Shown here piece after piece: positions 55,579 to 64,000 of a stretch of 64,000 nucleotides of DNA (position 1 is its first letter; each line of letters starts with the position of its first letter). Both the position numbers and the translations under genes were made by a program. Under the pieces are notes generated by a model that saw only the letters and a program-made list of their open reading frames with translations, did not search any database and was not told the origin of the DNA. The stretch is from positions 1-64,000 of the forward strand of contig JALQPE010001688.1 of NCBI GenBank assembly GCA_030407315.1, written 5' to 3'. Origin of the DNA: Asparagopsis taxiformis (taxonomy: Eukaryota > Rhodophyta > Florideophyceae > Bonnemaisoniales > Bonnemaisoniaceae).

Positions 55579-57752
55579 TTAGAACATATTGTACATGCCG
55601 CTTGGTGTATCCTTGTTGTTCATCCCCGTCTCATCTCTACCTGCAGTCAAAATAGCTGAGACAGTACGCATCGACTCTTCCGTAGCTGATCCAGTGCCTC
55701 CATTTGCCGCATCGCTTGCCGCTGCCAGAGCTTCCACGAAAGTAACCTCCTTCTGTACACCTTCGTGCTTTGACTGTGCGTCAGGAACGGCAATAGGATT
55801 CGACGCTACTTCCCCTCGCCTCAACCCATCATACACCGGCCTTCCGTTGTTCGCTTCATACAAACTAGCATTCTGAGATTCCTTGCTACTCTCTGTCGCT
55901 CCTCCCAACATGTCACCTTTCCCTATTCCTTTCCGTCTCATCCCATCTACAGGTACGTCGTGAATACTCTCAATCGGGAATAGTTTTGCAGGTAATGCCG
56001 CCGCACCGCCTTCCACACCGTATGGCGTGCTTCGCTGCACTGCACTACTCTTCGGAAACGAGTCCACAAACGTATTATTCGAGAAAGAACTTGCATGGTC
56101 TAGACTGTCATTGTTTCCCACTGTTGATCCAGCACCACCACCACCACTTAGATAAGAGTGGCCACTAGGCGCCGAACTGGCCAACCGTTTCGGTGCTTCC
56201 GCAGGTCGTAACAAACCCAGTCCAGCAGCAGAAACCTTTGGTGCACTTTGCGCCACCCATTTCGTCTTTTCGCCTCAATCCCTACTGCATAGTTGTCATC
56301 GACCGAGATGGCCCCAAACTTCCTGTTGAGGTCCACAGACTCTTGTCTTGTTGTACTACTGCCTATGGCCGGTGAACCTCGCACTGCATGCGAAGCAAAT
56401 GCAGTTTGTTCTACCGATCGCCCCGTCATTGGCATTCCAACTTTGGGCGAGGCAGCGCCATTTGGCATCGAATGTAGAGGGTGCGCCTGCATAATCATGG
56501 GCGAAAAAATCCACGGCTTGCTCGCACCTGCAGAAGCTGCTATAGCATCTTGAGTCTTGGCACCATACGCATCGCGCGCTTCTATCAGTTGAGCGTTTAC
56601 AACACAGCAACGTGCGCCGCATGGTTGACACTCTTGAACACCCTGTTTATTGAATGAGCTGCAAACGCAACAGCGCCATCCACCATTGTGCATGATCGAG
56701 TTTGCGTTGCCACTAACACCTGCGACGGCTTCCGGTGCTTGTACTTTGCGAATGTAATTCTCCCAGGGATTACATGCGAAAAAGCGGGCGCGGTGGGAAC
56801 GGCGGCGTGGACGCTTGCTGAGATGTGAGCTAAGCTTTTCAACTCGCGGCAGTAGATCATTTATCTCTCGAAGCAGCCGCTGGCGTTGCGCATCTGCAGG
56901 TATATCACCCTGAACGCTGTGCGTAGATACCTTGGAGAAAGTGTTCAACAAGCTGCTGTGCAGCGTACGAGCGATCAACTGCGAACGAAGTACACGAGCT
57001 GGGAGAGTGTTGCTACGTCGCAACCAAAAGTATGATATGTCTGATTTTGGCGACGCTGGACGACGATGGCGGCGAACCGAGGATAGGCCACTTTTCAACG
57101 CACGGGATATGAGATGGTCTGGAACACAGGCGTGCATATCTGGGTCGGATGTGGGGGCTACGAGCGGTTTGGGAGGTGGAGACTCGGGCAACCATTGCTG
57201 GGTGGTGTTGACGAGGCGTGCGAGGGTAGCGTACACACGGCGAATAGCTCGCATATTTGAATGTCTCTGAAGCAATGCGTCGAGATGAGCGTTGGTCACG
57301 ACGTTGGGATTCATCGCGAGAGCGATTCTGGCAGGCGGGTCGAGGGAGCGTTGACAGTAGGCTGCCCAAGCGCTGAGGATGGTGTCGGTGAACTGAGAGA
57401 CGGGCAGCTTGATAAAGTCTGCAGTTGGGGACAGACGGAGGCGCAGGGAAGCGGTGGTTAGATCGCGCTCGGCGATGAGCGCGACGTAATCTGCTCGCGA
57501 GGAGGCGAGCAGCTGCGGCAGATGGGTGTGGGAAATGAGATGGGCTGCATGTGCTGTGTTGACCTGGGCTTGAAGGAAGACATGGAGGCCCTTTCGAGTG
57601 GCTGAGAGGAGAACGGTGTGCGCATGGCGCAGGAGCGGAGTGTCGGCGAGAATGACGATGATGTGCAAGCGGGGGCGCCGGGGAAGGGCTGTGGCATGGG
57701 TGGCTGCGGCGTTGAAGGCCGCGGCCGACAGGCGGGGCGGCAAGCGCTGCAT
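55579..57752 (-). CDS. RanBP2-type zinc-finger protein, one frameshift
   Basis: Probable protein of 724 aa once one base is added. Function unknown. The N-terminal 130 residues (RLHIIVILADTPLLRHAHTVLL, SRADYVALIAERDL) look like a compact alpha/beta domain, distantly like the anticodon-binding fold seen in NCOA5. Residues about 380-405 form a RanBP2 zinc finger: WRCCVCSSFNKQGVQECQPCG (C-x2-C...N...C-x2-C). The C-terminal third is Ser/Gly/Ala rich and disordered. The frame changes near 56256-56258, where CCC on the plus strand needs a fourth C: RNG then continues as VAQSAPKVSAAG. First ATG is 57752; the upstream frame has none. Confidence 0.65.
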
Positions 57753-58018
57753 GCGGAGGCATACGATGCGGAGAGAGGTGATTTGTGTCGATGGGTGCGC
57801 GGGGCAGTGCTGCGCGGCGCAGTTGAATAGGGAGCAGCTGTGCACGCTCGAGCTATAATTGTGCAGTGCACTCTAAATCGTGTGAGTACAGCTGTGTTAA
57901 AAAAAGAGGTACAAGAATACGCGTCACAGCGGCCGGGTGACGGCTTGAATTTTGCAAATTTGTGTGCTGTTCATCCAGATTTTATCACTATCTGTACAAC
58001 TCGTTTACCGGCCCCTAC

Positions 58019-61000
58019 TCATCCCTCCCGCGCCTTCTCGCCGTCCCAGTCCACTCGGAACGGATCGTTCGCATCCGCCTTCCATCCGTGCGCGTATCCA
58101 TACGTATATAGATCCGTCACCGTCTGTTCAAACACGTCCGGCCCCCCGTCCCGTCCCTTCAACCTTTGATACACTTCGTACAATCGCAGCGCCGCGTCGG
58201 CGTCCTCAATAGAATCGTGCGTGTTCGTTTGAATTTCTCCTCCCAGCAATGCGCTCGTCAGAAACTTCAATCCCAACAATCGCTTCTTCGGCATCCGATA
58301 CAACGTCACCGTGTCCACAACTTGCTCGCTCGGCACCACAAAGTTGATGATTCGAAAGTCCGATTTCAGCCCATGTCCGACAAAGATGCATCCAGCATCT
58401 ACCAGGCATCGCAATTTTCTGTACACCCGTTTCAACTCGCTAACTCGATATGCAGAACTCCCTTGCTCTAGATCCCCTTCTGACAACCCGGAAAACCTTG
58501 TCAAATAGTCCACCACCGGTTCACGAACTGCCACATAATCATCAATCAACGCCACACCCTTTCTTGGCCCGTCACCCCTGATCACAGACACTCTCGCAAG
58601 TGCCCGACGCGCCGGCACAATAACTTTCCGTGTCCCATCTCCGAAAATATCCGCCTCATCACGTCCAATCATAACAAACTCACAGTCCAATGCAAGAAGG
58701 CTCCCGCGTCCAGGTGCCTCCTCCTCGCACGATAATCCCTTCGCTGCATTGATATCCTCGCTTCCAATTACTTCCCGCACACTCGGTGCTTGTGCAACTT
58801 CACGTTGTTTCACCCGTCGAGCAACGTCCCGCCGTACATACCCAATTAGACATGGCATTTTCCATCGCCGATCAAACGCCGCTACTTCATCAAAACTTTC
58901 ACAGGGCGAAATCACAAAGTCGTTGAACACCCACCATTGTGCATCATTCACAACTGCGTTTTCCTTTGTACGATATTCCAGCGGTACACGAATATATGCA
59001 ACTAAATGTCCACCGTGATTACGACCCGACCAATTTGAATCGCTGTCACCATTGCTCGGCGGCACATGAACAATTACGAAAGAAATATCGTAAATCCCAA
59101 CGCTGTCCCCAGTGTCCTCTGCACTCTCACCACTGTACCCATCGTAACCAAAACTGGAGCCCTCTTCGTCTACCTGTGATACACAGATTTCACCCTCCAG
59201 CTCCAATTTGAACGATTTCACCAGTTTCTTCTCCTTTCCCATTGCGATAAATGCTGTTTCGTCTCGGAATCGCGGGTCAGATGAATTCATGGCAGGCACA
59301 AACCCTCTCCCAGTTGTTCGACTGCGTTCCGCACCGCTGCCGTCATCCTGCAACCACCAACGGTTATACTCTGCGGCCTTGCCGTTGCACCCGAGCAGCA
59401 TTACATTTGGCGGTGACTTGATCGTCCTGCGCTGCGACATTGTCTCAAATTGGCCGCTAGCTTCACAGAATGCCCGCGTAGGGTCCAACTCGTGTGAAAG
59501 ACTGTTCTGCAACAAATCACAGAATGAGTCCTCCTGTTTTATGCCATCATATATTAGAGTGTGTTGGAAAGGTCTTGAGGTACGTTCCCAATCTGTGTTG
59601 CTCGGCATAAACTTTCCGTACGAAAGTGTATCAGCACCGAACAGTGAAGAAACCGTACTCCCGGCTCCATCATCTGCGTGCAACTGCTCGAGGAGGTAGC
59701 GCGAAAAGTTTTCAATCCGTTGTGGCAGAGGTAGTGCATGTGGGCCATCGAGTAGTCCTAGAGCACCTGCGTTTGCCATGCGCATGAACGCTTTAGTGAA
59801 ATTCCCTGCTTCGCATGCCATGCCAGCTCCGCCTAGATCGAACATATGGAACAAAAAGCCCAACTCGCATGAGATACACCACTCGCGATCACAGCCGTGG
59901 CATGCAAGGGCGCTTCGTAATGGAGGTGAGTAGTACAAGACCTGTACCACAGCATTTACGTACACGTTCGGTAGAACGTTCTCCAGCCCGCAGAATAGTG
60001 CACTTCGATTGTACTTGAGGAAGTCAAATCCTTCACTACTCTCCCACGCCACAAGGTCCATTTCGACATAGAAGGACTTGACAGCAGGCTTGGACAGGTC
60101 AGGAGCTTGAGAAGAAGTTTTCGACTTCTTATCATTACTGTTCATCCATGGCTGGTCGGAGGCACCAGAACCTCGTCGATTATTCGTCTCTCCCCGTCTT
60201 CCAGGCATACCGCGGACAATTGGAGGCTTCTTGTGGCCAGCTATTGAATTTCTGACGAAACCAGGAGGTGCTTGCGCATAGCCTACAAAGGATTGACGCT
60301 TTGCACTTCCCAACACGTCATCTGATATGCGCAACGGGAAACGTGCAAATGGATCTCTCCAGAAAAGCTGAGTGGTCGTGTCCACGCCATTTGCGCTGCG
60401 CAATTCTGTGAGACGACCCGCGCCTCCTCTGGCTTTCTTCTCTTGTGCCGATCCGAAAAGTTCATCAGTTAAATAGGCATTATCAAAGTCCGGTAGTGCA
60501 CATTTTGGGATTGTAGCGCCCAAGTCAGATGTTAGAAGATCATCTAGCCTAATGGATGGATTTGGAGGATCTGTTGTGATTGGGGAAGTCCACAATTGTT
60601 CAGAAGCTTCGTTCATTTTGGCATTGTCGGAGGCTGCCCATTGATGGATAAAACCACCAGTATCACCAAGAAAGAGCAAGCCTTGTGACGAAACTGCCAT
60701 CGCAGTGAAGACATCAGAGCCTGCATCCAGCTGAATCTCCGCAGATAGTGGGTATGGCGGTTCTTCGTTCGCCAAGGAAGAAATATCCATGCACTGCATC
60801 TGGCCGTTCGGCGACAAGATCCACATCGCGCCATCCGTGTTGTACATCGAGGAAGTGTATGAATCAAAGGTCACAAACATGGGCGGCGATTGAAACATGA
60901 CAGATGGGAGTGGAGTATCCATCGCGCGAATATCAAATATCTTGACATGTTGTTCCAGATATGAGACGCCACTACGAGTATTGATTCCTGTAGCGGCAAG

Positions 61001-61759
61001 ATAATAGCCACTGGAAGCGATGTGCGTTGCAGCGCCCGCAAAAGCAGCCACAGCGTTAATCTCACGCATTGTCGATGGATCGCACAGCGAAATACGGCCG
61101 GTAGCGGTAGAAAATATTGCAAGACTTGGGGCGCCCTCCGGCGCCGCCCATAGAGCAGCCGTCACACCCGTAGCGCCTCTGAGCGTCGCCTGACGGAGAA
61201 TTCTTTGATGTTCACAATCCACAACGGCGAGCATACGCGATTCGCCACCAATACAAACCTGTGTGTCGCTGAGCGGATTAAGTGCGAGGGCCTTTGCATC
61301 CCGAATAGTATCTGCTCGTACGGACGCTCTGCAGACACCGCCGCGCGACACGATAGCAAGGCCGTATCCGACAGCTGCGAGCACGGCGGATTTAGAGACG
61401 ACGAGGTCGCGAATTGATTGGGAGATGGCTCGATTGGACGAGGCTTGTCCAATGTATGACGAGACAATTCGCGACATATCTGGAGCGTAATGGGCATGCA
61501 GCATGCCGCTTTCAGTGCCGGCCCAGACAAGTTCTTTGAGTGGATCACATGCGAGCTTTGTGATGCTGTCGTGACGACTCAGGCCGGCGAGACCGGCCTC
61601 CACGCAGCTCAGCTCGTACCATCCGGAAGCGTCGTGGTTGAGTTGGGCGTTTTCGTCATAGTAGAAGGTGTCGGGCTGTTGGTATCGCTGGGGGATGCCG
61701 TTGGATGCAGCATCATCATTGTTGATGTTATATGGCGGCTGTGCGTATTGTTCGTTCAT
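58019..61759 (-). CDS. PAN2: PAN2 deadenylase catalytic subunit
   Basis: Poly(A)-specific exoribonuclease subunit that, with PAN3, shortens mRNA tails in the cytoplasm. Protein of 1246 aa from ATG 61759. The N-terminal WD40-like propeller (about residues 30-400) is followed by a PAN3-binding linker. Then comes a USP-like pseudo-hydrolase without catalytic Cys: GLENVLPNVYVNAVVQVLYY, matching human AGLEPTLPNAYCN. The C-terminal DEDDh exonuclease has all four acids: LALDCEFV, GHGLKSDFRI, THDSIEDADAAL. No frameshift and no intron. The exonuclease active site looks intact. Confidence 0.97.
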   Translation of the reverse strand: MNEQYAQPPYNINNDDAASNGIPQRYQQPDTFYYDENAQLNHDASGWYELSCVEAGLAGLSRHDSITKLACDPLKELVWAGTESGMLHAHYAPDMSRIVSSYIGQASSNRAISQSIRDLVVSKSAVLAAVGYGLAIVSRGGVCRASVRADTIRDAKALALNPLSDTQVCIGGESRMLAVVDCEHQRILRQATLRGATGVTAALWAAPEGAPSLAIFSTATGRISLCDPSTMREINAVAAFAGAATHIASSGYYLAATGINTRSGVSYLEQHVKIFDIRAMDTPLPSVMFQSPPMFVTFDSYTSSMYNTDGAMWILSPNGQMQCMDISSLANEEPPYPLSAEIQLDAGSDVFTAMAVSSQGLLFLGDTGGFIHQWAASDNAKMNEASEQLWTSPITTDPPNPSIRLDDLLTSDLGATIPKCALPDFDNAYLTDELFGSAQEKKARGGAGRLTELRSANGVDTTTQLFWRDPFARFPLRISDDVLGSAKRQSFVGYAQAPPGFVRNSIAGHKKPPIVRGMPGRRGETNNRRGSGASDQPWMNSNDKKSKTSSQAPDLSKPAVKSFYVEMDLVAWESSEGFDFLKYNRSALFCGLENVLPNVYVNAVVQVLYYSPPLRSALACHGCDREWCISCELGFLFHMFDLGGAGMACEAGNFTKAFMRMANAGALGLLDGPHALPLPQRIENFSRYLLEQLHADDGAGSTVSSLFGADTLSYGKFMPSNTDWERTSRPFQHTLIYDGIKQEDSFCDLLQNSLSHELDPTRAFCEASGQFETMSQRRTIKSPPNVMLLGCNGKAAEYNRWWLQDDGSGAERSRTTGRGFVPAMNSSDPRFRDETAFIAMGKEKKLVKSFKLELEGEICVSQVDEEGSSFGYDGYSGESAEDTGDSVGIYDISFVIVHVPPSNGDSDSNWSGRNHGGHLVAYIRVPLEYRTKENAVVNDAQWWVFNDFVISPCESFDEVAAFDRRWKMPCLIGYVRRDVARRVKQREVAQAPSVREVIGSEDINAAKGLSCEEEAPGRGSLLALDCEFVMIGRDEADIFGDGTRKVIVPARRALARVSVIRGDGPRKGVALIDDYVAVREPVVDYLTRFSGLSEGDLEQGSSAYRVSELKRVYRKLRCLVDAGCIFVGHGLKSDFRIINFVVPSEQVVDTVTLYRMPKKRLLGLKFLTSALLGGEIQTNTHDSIEDADAALRLYEVYQRLKGRDGGPDVFEQTVTDLYTYGYAHGWKADANDPFRVDWDGEKAREG

Positions 61760-62255
61760 TGGGGTGGGTGACGTATCATGTAAGAACGATGTGAGGGATT
61801 GATGCAAGTGCAGATGGTAGACAGACAAGCAGTTGGTCTAGAATGCATGGACGGTGACAGGTCATGGCCGTGTAAAGGATGATCGCGATACGGTTTGCAA
61901 AGTTGATAACCCGTGTAGACGCACCAAGCTGAACCGATAGGACAGAGTGTCGTGCGATGCGTCAAGCGTCACTTACACGTATTACACAATCGCTTCCAAA
62001 TTCCAGTACACGTGTTGTATTACAATTGGATATGCAGAATATGCCGCGGGCCACAATCTCGGAAAATCCTGCGTCATTTGCAGTCGTAGTGCGTCACGTC
62101 GTATCTGAATCCGGCCTCACGAACACAACTCAAGTGACAGCTGTGACAGGGGAACAAGTCAAACCGCCTCTGCCATCACCTCTAAAACTCGACAACAACA
62201 TTGCTGTGCGTGCATCTCACAACTCGCTCTAATCTACAACACGGCTTCCCAACGC
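61760..62255. other. Intergenic, divergent promoter
   Basis: About 500 bp between PAN2 (-) and the K+ channel (+). A 91-codon plus-strand ORF (61957-62232) overlaps it, but it has no family match and ends 24 bp before the channel ATG. I treat it as leader or chance. Confidence 0.45.
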
Positions 62256-63553
62256 ATGTATCCCTTTCGAACTTGCACCGTGCTCAGTAGCGCTTTCATA
62301 GTCGCTCTTCCACTGTTCGCAAACCGCACTGTTCGTCGACAACCACAGCGGCGTTCATCATCACGCATATTCGCGAAACAAGAGTACAAACCAGCACGTG
62401 TGCGCAAACCAAACAAATTTCCACCGCCACCACCGACGATATTTACAACCGATCAGCAGCCATCCTCCGAGCCGCTATTCCCGCCCGGCAAACTGCCCCT
62501 CTCTCTGGAGCTCGACTTTGTTCTCAACCACCCCGTCACCGATGCGTCGCTCGCCTTTCTCGTCTTGCTCAATTGTCTCGCGTTTGCATTGCAGACGGTC
62601 GACACAACGCCGCTGCTCGCGCAGGCGTTCCATGCTTTTGAACGCAACCTCACCATCGTGTTTCTCATCGAATACTTTGGGCGATGGTATGGAAAGGGTC
62701 TGTCGCCACGATACTTGTTAACGCGCGGTATGATAATTGATTTTCTTGCCATTGCTCCAATTGGCTTTGCTGTGGCCGATCAGTCGGAGGCGTTGTTCGT
62801 GAGAGTGTTGAGACTGTCGCGTATTCTACGTTTGCAGCGCATGGTGATGGATTCTGAAGGTAGCAAAGAGATGATGGAGAGTATGACCGATGTGCAGGTG
62901 CGGTTAGCAAGTATCGGTTTATCGTTGTTCAGCTTGCTGTACGTGTCAGCCGGTCTGTTCTTCCAGGTCGAAAAGGAGGTCAATCCAGCTGTGCAAAACT
63001 TTTTCGACGCTTTCTACTTTACAACTATCACATTGTTCACTGTTGGTTTCGGCGACGTGACGCCGCTAACTAGCTTTGGAAGAATCAGTACGTTGCGCAC
63101 GAGAAAGAGTGTTTCTGTAAGGCTGCGACGCGATTTTCTGACATTTGGATGTTGATCGTCTCACAGTTACCGTGCTTACTGTAATCATTGGCGCTGTCAT
63201 AATCCCCTTCCAGCTGTCCGAGGTGGAGCGCGTGCGCCAATTATCCGCCAAGAGCACCAATATAGCTGGAGCATCTGTGCAAGTTGAAAATGGCGTGCGA
63301 AACACATCATCACAGGAGAAAGCGTCTCAAACGTATAATCCTTTCATGCCATTGTACAGCCTGGACATAGAGGTACGGACATGCATGCATGCATGGCAAC
63401 TAGATCTGATGCGCTTTCAATGAAGCGAGACGACTAACGCCGAGTAACCTTCTCACACAGTGTCATCAATGCAAACTACGAGGACATCAAGTCGATGCGC
63501 GTTTCTGTAGAAACTGCGGATGTTTGCTGACCAAGCGGCGCTTCGACAAATAA
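62256..63553 (+). CDS. Voltage-gated K+ channel, probably plastid
   Basis: Exons 62256-63087, 63167-63372 and 63461-63553; 376 aa. A single-domain six-helix channel of bacterial/cyanobacterial type. The first 60 residues are basic and Ser-rich after a hydrophobic start, as in an algal bipartite or transit leader. S4 has Arg every third position (RVLRLSRILRLQR). The pore has the filter TVGFGD (about residue 260). The last helix is VLTVIIGAVIIPFQL. The short exon 3 encodes CHQCKLRGHQVDARFCRNCGCLL, a zinc-ribbon-like CxxC...CxxC tail. Cyanobacterial SynK is in thylakoids, so a thylakoid role is possible but inferred. Confidence 0.87.
63088..63166 (+). other. Spliceosomal intron 1 of K+ channel
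   Basis: 79 nt. Donor GTACGT at 63088, branch CTGAC at 63138-63142, acceptor CACAG ending at 63166. The joined frame is GRI-ITVLTVIIGAV. Without splicing the frame runs to a stop after C-rich nonsense. Confidence 0.9.
63373..63460 (+). other. Spliceosomal intron 2 of K+ channel
   Basis: 88 nt. Donor GTACGG at 63373, branch CTAAC at 63434-63438, acceptor CACACAG ending at 63460. An ATGCATGCATGC run lies inside (63381-63395). It joins LYSLDIE to CHQCKLRGH. Confidence 0.88.
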
Positions 63554-63886
63554 ACGAATGGCGATGTGGTTTCCGATTCGGCACACGACCAACTACAATT
63601 TTATCAATTACACAGCACAAAAGTTGACGAGAGCCATCGTCTCGTAGTGAAAAAGAGACAATCTATCATGCGGGCCAACGGAAAATTTCTTTTAAAATGG
63701 GCGAAGAGATGGACTCCAGACACATACGCGCGTCTAATAACAGTGCCAGATGACCCAAGTCTACGACACTAGCATACTTGTGATACAGAGAAAGATGAGA
63801 GCTGCGTGGCAGTCCACAGCTTACAAGGCGATTACCAAATTTAGCGTGTTAACTCTTTCACCACTTCGATCGCGACAATGACGGAT
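63554..63886. other. Intergenic, convergent 3' ends
   Basis: About 330 bp between the channel stop and the actin stop. The ORFs here are short and unrecognised. Confidence 0.5.
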
Positions 63887-64000
63887 TTAGAAGCACTTGC
63901 GGTGAACAATAGCCGGGCCCATCTCGTCATACTCAGTCTTCGACACCCACATCTGCTGGAAGGTGGACAGCGAAGAAAGAATAGACCCACCAATCCACAC
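63887..64000 (-). CDS. Actin, C-terminal end only
   Basis: The last 37 codons and stop of actin; the rest lies beyond the window edge. [28 protein letters not shown] and IVHRKCF are the invariant actin C-terminus. The TAA is at 63889-63887. The fragment alone does not tell conventional actin from a recent paralogue, but it has no disabling change. Confidence 0.95.
   Translation of the reverse strand: MWIGGSILSSLSTFQQMWVSKTEYDEMGPAIVHRKCF

Noticed and set aside
61957..62232. 91-codon plus-strand ORF before the K+ channel
   Set aside because: No similarity; lies in the divergent promoter of PAN2 and the channel.

Overview
This window is a stretch of nuclear genome from a unicellular eukaryote, probably an alga. 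The genes are eukaryotic (histone chaperone ASF1, Rab6, PAN2, importin, Nopp140, actin, DPM1) and lie close together on both strands. Most coding regions are single long ORFs. The few introns are 79-91 nt, begin GTAAGT, GTACGT, GTACGG or GTGCGT, carry a CTAAC or CTGAC branch site, and end in CAG. Several proteins fit a plastid-bearing lineage: a bacterial-type KsgA, MnmG and S4 protein with N-terminal extensions, a cyanobacterial-style voltage-gated K+ channel behind a transit-like leader, an EF-hand Na+/Ca2+ exchanger-like protein and a DUF1990 protein. A mesophilic red alga is my best guess, but this is inference.

Layout. 0-5 kb: a bZIP factor, then a 2.4 kb stretch with no gene I can support, then a KsgA-type rRNA dimethyltransferase. 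5-11 kb: MnmG, DPM1, an S4 RNA-binding protein and a patatin-like lipase with one intron. 11-14.7 kb: about 3.9 kb without a supported gene. 14.7-23 kb: trehalose-phosphate phosphatase, a 1404-aa helical-repeat protein, a DUF1990 protein and an MRNIP homologue. 23-30 kb: a 2.9 kb gap, a bHLH protein with a GAF-like domain, and DPH6. 30-40 kb: a TOG-like plus TACC protein, endonuclease V, Nopp140, ASF1, bL17m and Rab6. 40-55 kb: a protein with dsRBD-like and RNase D-like domains, importin-11/Kap120, a NELF-B homologue, an exchanger, DNAJC11 and a small unknown protein. 55-64 kb: a RanBP2-type zinc-finger protein, PAN2, the K+ channel and the 3' end of actin.

The genes do not form one pathway. 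RNA and translation functions are frequent (KsgA, MnmG, S4, DPH6, Nopp140, bL17, PAN2), as are chromatin and transcription functions (bZIP, bHLH-GAF, ASF1, NELF-B). Two items stand out: a single polypeptide with a TOG/CLASP-like repeat region and a C-terminal TACC coiled coil, and a recognisable NELF-B subunit in a probable alga. Four genes carry five single-base frameshifts, and each is repaired by adding one base. That looks like assembly error rather than gene decay.
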